From the NCBI RefSeq assembly GCF_035046485.1, contig NC_085138.1:90879228-90943227 (forward strand): DNA of 64,000 nucleotides, given 5' to 3'. Source of the stretch: Aedes albopictus. Lineage: Eukaryota; Arthropoda; Insecta; Diptera; Culicidae. The notes under the pieces are model-generated. The model saw only the letters and a program-made list of their open reading frames with translations, did no database searches and was not told the origin of the DNA. This document shows positions 57,481-64,000 of the stretch, piece by piece (the stretch's first letter is position 1; every line of letters starts with the position of its first letter). Position numbers and translations under genes: made by a program.

Positions 57481-58168
57481 TTCTTGCTATACTCATAAAA
57501 ATAAACCAAGCAACAATATCCTTTTCGAGATAATATAAACAAACCTAATTAATCCATCAAGCGGTGATGGTGCCTTTCTCGTGCCATATTTTAACTTTGG
57601 CACATTTCAAGTACGTGTTTAAACATTGTACAACATCTCCGTGCGTTTTCTATACTTTCAGTGCTGCAAATCGCGCTTTGAATATTTATCTTGAAGAAGA
57701 GTAGGCAATTAAATGTAAGAAAATTATTTGAATATTAAGGTCTGTCGCGCTAAGACAATGATAATGTCGGAAAATTACTGTGTACGGCAAAAATATCCAA
57801 AATGGTGGCTATTTTGAGGAGCTTCAGGCTTCAATACCATGTATATAATATTGTACTAGAGCCTAAAGTTCTTTAAAATAACCATCGTTTTGGATATTTT
57901 TGCCGGCATCTTGGATACTCTGGTCGCCATTTCTGGATTTTAGAGTTTAAAACTCCTTGAGACAATCGCCATCTTGAATTTTATGCTGCCATCTTGGATA
58001 TTGTGATCGTCATTTTTTCACAAACCAAACCAAATTATCCCTACACTGCATGATTTCAGAGCCCAAAACTCCTTGAAACTGCTATCATTTTGAATTTTGG
58101 GTCGCCAATTCAAATATTCTGGTCGCCATTTTTGGACCCCGGACATCTTCTCTATGCCAAATATACAC

Positions 58169-60754
58169 TAGGGTGTCCCAAAATAGAAGAATTGTCAAAA
58201 AGTCAATTTGCTCACCCTTAGAATGATAGATAAGGGTCCTACCAACAATAGTTCCATACATGAAAACTCAATCAAAAAATATGTAGAGGTTGCACGCATC
58301 GATTTTATGAAAAATGGACGATTTTTGGTATTTTTACCAAAAAAATGCTAATATGAGTTGAAAAATAAAAGAAATAAATGTCATCAATCAAAGTAAATCA
58401 TAGTTCTGCGTTCCGCAAACAAAGTTTAGAAAGAGTTTAGGTCATCAAAGCTGATTTTATATATTTGGCAAAGGTTAAAATATCAAAAAATCGCGATTTT
58501 TTTCACCAACTTTTTCAAAAACACTCAATTTATAAGGACTTTGAAATTTTTCCTGCGATTCATAATTTCCCTATTTTATAGCAAATTTTGTGTAGATTAT
58601 TTCAGCTGAAGACAGTTTTAAGCTATCTCCTTCACGAGTTGAGATATCCTCATAATAATGATAACAAAATTAATGAAAAAAACGGATTTTCTTATGTTAT
58701 TTGTTTTTGTTCATTAGTTTCTTTGACTACTATGCAAAAAAAGCAAATAACAAGTGTTTGACATGTTATGTTATGCAAGTGCATATGTTTGAAGATTTTC
58801 AGAAACAATTGGGTAACTTTGATAATTTTACATTGATTGTGCTTACCGGTTCAAAGAAAGACTCAAAAAGTGACTTGCTGCGAAATTTTAATAATATAAG
58901 TGATCGCGAGTCAGACAATCAAATTTCATGCGTGAAGTTCTATGATATATTTTGAGTGATGTGTAGATCGCTCAACAATGTTTACCTTTTAAAATAGATT
59001 TTGGTGCTCTTGTTATTCAAACATGTAGGTTCTTTCTAGTTATACCAGAACTAGTGCTCTAACATTGAAAACAACTAAAATGCATATAAAATAGCTTATA
59101 AAAACAGTAAGAAAGACAATATAGTTTTATAGTTTCAGCCAATCGACATAAAAATTTAAATATGTGCATGGAAATGCAGGTATTTTTACGAATATTAGAA
59201 TATTTTTTCTGCATTTCATTCGCGAATTTTAACTAAAGCTAATTCTTTACACAATATTGAGATCTATTATATAATTTGATTTTAAAAGCAAGCCATTTGT
59301 GCACATATTTGCAGCTAGGGATGGATTTCAGAAAGCATAAGGATGTTTAGATTCCACTATTATTAAAAAAAAATGAGTATAACTTAGTGATTGGCCTAAT
59401 ATGTTACAAGAGGTGTTAACCTGAGACGAGACTCGCGAAGACGGTCTTCTTTTTCTCCACTTTGTTATTTTTTTTCTTCTTCCTCTCTGTGTTGACATTA
59501 TGTTTTGGGCTGGTGGTTCAAACACGTACGTGACCGCATCACCTCACATGCAGTGTGACTGAATCCCATTTACGCACAAAATCATGTTGAGGTGAAATTT
59601 TGCATCGCCAACAATCGCCAAGCAAAGTAATCATTGGAATATTTTGTTTTCAATTTATTTATGACAGTACAGGAGAAGAAAGTGCTGCTCGGAGTGAATT
59701 TTGGCTTCAGAATTTATCTCGGATAGCAATACTTTACTCGTTTTAGGTAACGTAATCAAACGGGCTACAACTGACAGCTCAGTTGGGCAGCACTTGACGT
59801 TGCTTTTTTTTTCCTCTTCGCGAATCTCGTCTCAGGTGTTAACCTAAGAAATATCAATGTTTAAATCTATCTGCTGCGAGCTTACTTGTTAAAACATAAT
59901 TTTCAAACAAAATTACAAGTTTTGAATCGATGGCTTGCTACTGTTATCTGATCAACAAATGAAATCTAAGAAAAAAAATCTTTACGTATTCACAAATTGG
60001 GTGTGAAAAGTTATGTTCAGCATATGTAGATATAAAACGATAATTAACTATCAAAACCTTTACACATTGTTACTGTCATGCAGTATGAATCAGTAATGAT
60101 CAAAGCAACCCAGTTATTCCTGAAATTCTTCAAAAATGTACACTTGCACGTACTATTATGTCAAACATATGTCGTGTGTTGTTTTAATTACGTGGTAGTC
60201 ATGGAAACTAGTGAACAAAATCGATTAACGTAAAAACACGATTTTTTCATTGATTATTTTATCATTATAATACCGATATCTTAGCTCATGAAAGAGATAG
60301 CTCAAAACTGTCTTCAGCCGAAATAATCTACACAAAATTTTCTTTAAAATAAGGGAATTGCGAATCATAGGAAAAAAATCAAAATCCTTATAAATTGAGC
60401 ATTTTTGAAAAAGTTGGTGAAAAAAATCACGATTTTTTTATATTTTAACCTAGGCCAAATATATAAAATCAGCTTTGATGACCTAAACTCCCTCCAAACT
60501 TTGTTTGCGGGACCCAGAACTATGATTTACTGAGATTAATGATTTTTATTTCTTTTATTTTTCAACTTATACTACCATTTTTTTGATAAAAATACCAAAA
60601 ATCGCCCATTTTCCATAAAATCGATGCGTGCAACCTCTAAATATTTTTTGATTGAGTTTTCATGTATCGAACGATTGTTACTAGGACCCTAATCTATCAT
60701 TCTTAGGGTGAGCAAGTTGACTTTTTGACACTTTTTCTATTTTGGGACACCCTA
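58169..60754. mobile_element. 2.59-kb hAT-like element with ~520-bp inverted arms
   Basis: It begins TAGGGTGTCCCAAAATAG and ends with the complement. ATATACAC is duplicated at 58161-58168 and 60755-60762, and sibling units show the empty site CCAAATATACNCATANTGCATG. The arms 58169-58690 and 60230-60754 are inverted copies with modest divergence. The 1.5-kb centre has no frame above about 84 codons and contains a nested MITE. Confidence 0.88.
59421..59835. mobile_element. 415-bp MITE nested in the hAT-like element
   Basis: The ends CTGAGACGAGACTCGCGAA and, inverted, CTGAGACGAGATTCGCGAA are flanked by GTGTTAAC at 59413-59420 and 59836-59843 (8 bp, or up to 10 depending on the end assigned). 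The 8-bp duplication suggests hAT. Confidence 0.88.
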
Positions 60755-61290
60755 ATATACACATATTGCATGGATTTAGAACCTAAAACTCATTAAAACA
60801 GTTGCCCTCTCGAATTTTGGGCTGCCATTTTGGATTTTGGGCCGTCATCTTGCATATTCTGATCGTCATTTATATACTCCGGACTTCTTCTATATACCAA
60901 ATATACTCATAGTGCATGACTTAAGTGCCTAAAACTCCATAAAATAATCTTTATCGTCAATTTTGAGCCGCCATCTTGGATTTTGGGGCACCACCTTAAA
61001 TTTTCTGGTTCCCATTTTTGGACTCCGAACGTCTGTCCCATTCCAAATATACCCTTATTGCATGGTTTTAGAGCCTTAAACTTCTCAAAATAGCCCCCTC
61101 TTCTAGTTATGGGCCGCCATCCTGGGATTAAGGTCGCCATCTTGTATTTTTGGCCTACACCGTGGTTTTGTGATTTCCATTGATGATATCTGCATAAAAT
61201 TTGGCAACCATGCTGTAGCTTACAAAATTCGGTGCAATTTGATGTGTCACATGATAGAATTTGGTTCAGTTTAATATATGACCAGTTCAC

Positions 61291-61497
61291 AGGTGCTGGT
61301 CCGGATCACTAAAATGGCTATAACTCCGGAACGCCTCCACCGATCCGTACCATTTCCAATAGCAAACAATGCGGTAAAATTCCGATTCGTTTCGAGCTAT
61401 AAGCAGTAAAATCGGCCAAAGGAAAACGCCTTAAAAGTGAGTGAACTTATTTTGCGCACAGACAAACATACGCACATACATACGCACATACATACAT
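61291..61497 (+). repeat. Large family copy 3, ending in an ACAY microsatellite
   Basis: ATGGCTATAACTCCGGAACG, the C/A-rich phrase and an ACATACGCACATACATACGC tract (about 61449-61495) correspond to 18246-18440. Where copy 1 continues to ACATCACCTCAATTCGACG, this copy is replaced by LINE sequence. Confidence 0.85.
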
Positions 61498-61781
61498 CAT
61501 TTTGGGGCAGCAGGGGCGAAAGTCCTGGGGCCTGACGCACCCCCCCGCTTGCGAGTCAGCCGCGTAGTCGCCGGCTAAGAATAGGACTACTAACCCGAAT
61601 TCAAGGTGTCAAGCGACCCGTGCTGAGGAATGAGTGATCGAGGGGGTGAAAAAGATGCTCGATCTTTAACGGAGCCTGTGGGGTACCTGGGCACCCCCCA
61701 CAGTAAGCTGTCCCTTACCGCGTTAATGCAGGGCTCTGGCGTGGTGGACATTCTTTCCCGTGCTACTCGTGGGATTTAATC

Positions 61782-63350
61782 ATGAAGTCAAATAGAAATC
61801 AGAATCTAGGTGGAAATAGTGGTGGGGTCAACCCCTTCGCAAGAAGCGGGTTGATGAGATCTCCGACAAGGAGAAGTGAGGAGATAGGCGCTGGGAGTTG
61901 CGTACGCAGCTCAAGCGTGGGTGCTCCAGTCCACTTCCCGGCAAGCCAGCCGGTGGAGGTTATGGACGAAGCGTGGTTGTTGAGGGCCGTCAACCGAGGA
62001 TCCAAAGGACGGTCCGCAATAGAGGTGGCTGAGCAGCAGCTTGGCAAAATCATCGACTTTGCGTCCACTAAGTGGAACATAAGCAAGGACCTGAAAACGG
62101 CCTTGCTTCGACTTAGGGCGTCGATCGACGATGCCAAGCAGGAGCACGCGGCACTCGCGTTGCTGACTGCTGCAGCAGCGGAGCCTGCAAATGAGAAAGT
62201 GCCGAAGTTTACCCAAACGGAGGCCTTCTCCTTCGCAGGAAGTCCGAATAAGGCGGAAGCGACTGCTCGCGACAAACGGGGCAAGCAATCGCAGAAGCGG
62301 GCGAGGCAACCGTCAGGCGAGGAGCTGTCTGGCGGTGCCCGCAAGGCCAGGCGAATCATTACCCCGAAAGTCGGTAATAATGCCGGAAGGTCGGACCCCA
62401 GCCAGGGTTCCCGGAAAGCTGGGAAGGGTGGGCCTGAAAAGGCTGGCCCGTCCCGGAACGATGGGAACAAAGGGTTGCGACCGCTAGTGGGCCCTCAACA
62501 GCCACAGAGTAGGGCGATCCAAGGGGAGGACCCCCCTTGGACGAAGGTAGAGCGGAAGAGGAAGAAGAAGGCGAATCCGCAGGTAGTAGCGCAGGACGCC
62601 AAGCCAAGGCGTAGGAGGGCAGGTGCCAAGCGCGAGAAAGGCGACGCTATCGTCATCAAGACGGAACAGTCCAAGTACTCGGACGTCTTGAAGATGATGC
62701 GAAGCGACGCCAAGCTTGAGGGTCTTGGAGCCGACGTACGCAGTATTAGACGTACTCGTACGGGCGAGATGATCCTGGAGCTGAAGCGCCAGAAGGAGCA
62801 CAAGGGCGCCGCCTATAAGAGGCTGGCAGAAGAGGTCCTTGGTGAGGGTGTGCAGGTGAGGGCTCTGACACATGAGGCGACTCTGAAGGTCAAGGACATC
62901 GATGAGATCACCGAAGTGGATGAGCTCGTCACGGCACTGCGGCAACAGTGCGATGTGCAGGTGGCCGCCGCAGCCGTTAAGCTACGGAAAGGGCCAGCAG
63001 GGACACAGATAGCTTTGGTTCAGCTACCTGTGGCGGACGTCAAAAAGTCCGTTAAAGTAGGGAGCATAAAGGTGGGTTGGTGTGTATGTCACCTGACATT
63101 CCACGAGCCACCAGAGGTTTGCTTCAGGTGTCTGGAACCAGGACACAAGTCGTGGGACTGCAAAGGCCCCGACAGGCGCAAACTGTGCAGGCGATGCGGC
63201 GCTGAAGGTCATAAGGCCCAAAGCTGCACGAGTCCGCCCATCTGCATGATCTGTACCGGGAAATCCTCGAACAACAGACATCCGATGGGTGGTCCAAGGT
63301 GCCCGGCCTTCAAGAAAGCCGCAGTGAACAACAAATCACAGTGCAGGTGA
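61782..63350 (+). CDS. LINE ORF1 (gag-like RNA-binding protein)
   Basis: The 522-codon intact ORF encodes the retrotransposon ORF1 protein, which binds element RNA in the ribonucleoprotein used for target-primed reverse transcription. Residues about 150-290 are very basic (KRGKQSQKRARQ, RKRKKKANPQ). Residues 298-395 form a conserved ORF1 domain (SDVLKMMRSDAKLEG, DVRSIRRTRTGEMILELK). Three zinc knuckles follow: C447-C450-H455-C460, C469-C472-H477-C482, and a longer-spaced C488-C491-H500-C507, the set usual for R1/LOA-type elements. The first ATG of the GC-rich frame is used; another in-frame Met is at residue 25. The stop TGA at 63348 overlaps the ORF2 frame. No frameshift or stop was seen. 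A host gene origin is very unlikely. Confidence 0.92.
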   Translation: MKSNRNQNLGGNSGGVNPFARSGLMRSPTRRSEEIGAGSCVRSSSVGAPVHFPASQPVEVMDEAWLLRAVNRGSKGRSAIEVAEQQLGKIIDFASTKWNISKDLKTALLRLRASIDDAKQEHAALALLTAAAAEPANEKVPKFTQTEAFSFAGSPNKAEATARDKRGKQSQKRARQPSGEELSGGARKARRIITPKVGNNAGRSDPSQGSRKAGKGGPEKAGPSRNDGNKGLRPLVGPQQPQSRAIQGEDPPWTKVERKRKKKANPQVVAQDAKPRRRRAGAKREKGDAIVIKTEQSKYSDVLKMMRSDAKLEGLGADVRSIRRTRTGEMILELKRQKEHKGAAYKRLAEEVLGEGVQVRALTHEATLKVKDIDEITEVDELVTALRQQCDVQVAAAAVKLRKGPAGTQIALVQLPVADVKKSVKVGSIKVGWCVCHLTFHEPPEVCFRCLEPGHKSWDCKGPDRRKLCRRCGAEGHKAQSCTSPPICMICTGKSSNNRHPMGGPRCPAFKKAAVNNKSQCR

Positions 63351-64000
63351 CGCAGCTGAACCTGAACCACTGTGATGCGGCTCAGCAACTGCTTTGTCAG
63401 GCAGTTTCTGAGTGGGAGACGGATATCGCCATCATATCGGACCCATACCGAGTACCCGCCGGCAACGGCAACTGGGTCGCGGATGGGACCAGAAAAATGG
63501 CGGCGATATGGACGACGGGTAAATACCCCGTTCAGGAGTTGGTGTCTACTACCTATGAGGGCTTCGTGGTCGCCAAAGTAAACGGGGTCTTCTTCTGTAG
63601 CTGTTATGCGCCTCCGCGGTGGCCGATCGAGAGGTTCACGCAAATGCTGGACCGCCTAACGACCGTGCTAACAGGGCGAAGGCCGGTGGTAATAGCGGGC
63701 GACTTTAATGCCTGGGCCGTGGAATGGGGAAGCCGTTTCACGAACCAGCGGGGTCAGATCCTGCTAGAAACACTGGCCATCTTAGATGTCGACTTGGCTA
63801 ATGTCGGTACCAAGAGTACCTTTAGTCGAAACGGAGCGGAGTCAATTATTGACGTGACCTTTTGTAGTCCTGGCCTAACAAGTAGTTCGAACTGGAGAGT
63901 AGATGATGGCTACACTCACAGCGACCACCTGGCGGTTCGCTACAGTATCGACTACAATAACAGCAGACAGCGGATAGAAGAAGAGGCGGCTAGGCCAAGG
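63347..64000 (+). CDS. LINE ORF2, endonuclease domain (partial)
   Basis: The frame is open from 63215 (after TAA at 63212) to the window end, -1 relative to ORF1. It has no ATG before the endonuclease domain. The entry given is the GTG at 63347 that overlaps the ORF1 stop (GTGA). Counting from it, residues form an exonuclease-endonuclease-phosphatase domain: N7 in QLNLNHC, D32 in IISDPYR, D119 and N121 in GDFNAW, D169 in SIIDV, D193-H194 in SDHL. These match the catalytic set that nicks target DNA. Most relatives carry Glu in SEPY where this copy has Asp. The reverse transcriptase would follow beyond 64000. The product probably depends on stop-restart or -1 shifting. Confidence 0.9.
   Translation, partial: MTQLNLNHCDAAQQLLCQAVSEWETDIAIISDPYRVPAGNGNWVADGTRKMAAIWTTGKYPVQELVSTTYEGFVVAKVNGVFFCSCYAPPRWPIERFTQMLDRLTTVLTGRRPVVIAGDFNAWAVEWGSRFTNQRGQILLETLAILDVDLANVGTKSTFSRNGAESIIDVTFCSPGLTSSSNWRVDDGYTHSDHLAVRYSIDYNNSRQRIEEEAARPR

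Larger units (their letters stand above)
57700..61290. repeat. Degenerate GCCATCTTGGATTTTG repeats, split by a hAT-like element
   Basis: Units of about 100 bp with GCCATCTTGGAT, AAACTCC and CAAATATAC phrases lie at 57720-58160 and 60763-61170. They run into the large-family terminal part at 61210-61490 (ATGGCTATAACTCCGGAACG). Confidence 0.75.
61498..64000 (+). mobile_element. R1-clade LINE, Waldo-like candidate, 3' part outside window
   Basis: From about 61498 the sequence changes to GC-rich 5' UTR (GGGGCAGCAGGGGCGAAAGT), followed by ORF1 and an overlapping ORF2 with an apurinic-like endonuclease. Three CCHC knuckles in ORF1, overlapping ORFs and insertion in an ACAY microsatellite fit the R1 clade, within which Waldo elements are described as ACAY-targeting. 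Clade assignment is from motifs and target, not from a tree. Both ORFs are intact within the window, suggesting a young copy. Confidence 0.8.

Noticed and set aside
62484..62945. Minus-strand frames of 100-223 codons over LINE ORF1
   Set aside because: They are shadows of the GC-rich ORF1, which has zinc knuckles and a family-consistent length on plus.

Overview
The window looks like intergenic or large-intron DNA of a culicine mosquito, most likely Aedes. The basis is AT-rich sequence with very little coding DNA, dense nested transposable elements, several tRNA-headed SINE families (one closely resembling Feilai of Aedes aegypti), an R1-clade LINE, and long tracts of degenerate repeats containing words like ATTCCTCCAG. 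This assignment rests on recall of repeat families, not on a database search.

Layout. 914-4911 is a 23-bp minisatellite of about 174 units with no indel. 5-12 kb holds degenerate repeat tracts, a SINE, a Penelope-like inverted end and a 593-bp insertion with an 18-bp target-site duplication (TSD). 12.2-12.76 kb holds the one convincing complete host gene: a single-exon secreted protein of 138 aa with TATA box and poly(A) signal. 13.9-18.6 kb and 25.0-30.9 kb are two copies, partly in opposite orientation, of a large repeat family with an internal ~151-bp tandem array. A third partial copy lies at about 57.7-61.5 kb. These copies are hosts for many younger insertions. The inserts are a TA-flanked MITE with an exon-like core, a 2.6-kb Harbinger-like element that itself contains a SINE, two hAT-type elements, a Penelope-like fragment and a LINE. 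32.0-37.4 kb is a degenerate GAGACAG minisatellite split by a SINE, a Penelope-like element and another DNA element. 38.4-47.9 kb contains further SINE, foldback, piggyBac-like and Tc1/mariner-like insertions and two LINE tails of only 58 and 63 bp. 49.0-49.9 kb is a pure 7-bp satellite (TTTCTGA). 51-57.5 kb is again degenerate repeat. 61.5-64.0 kb is the 5' half of an R1-clade LINE (ORF1 complete, ORF2 endonuclease partial), sitting in an ACAY-type microsatellite.

There is no operon-like gene system. The interest lies in insertion stratigraphy and in non-coding architecture: empty-site comparisons within the window give insertion boundaries to the base, two unrelated DNA elements carry one short motif scattered in both orientations, and Penelope-like ends show hammerhead-like folds.
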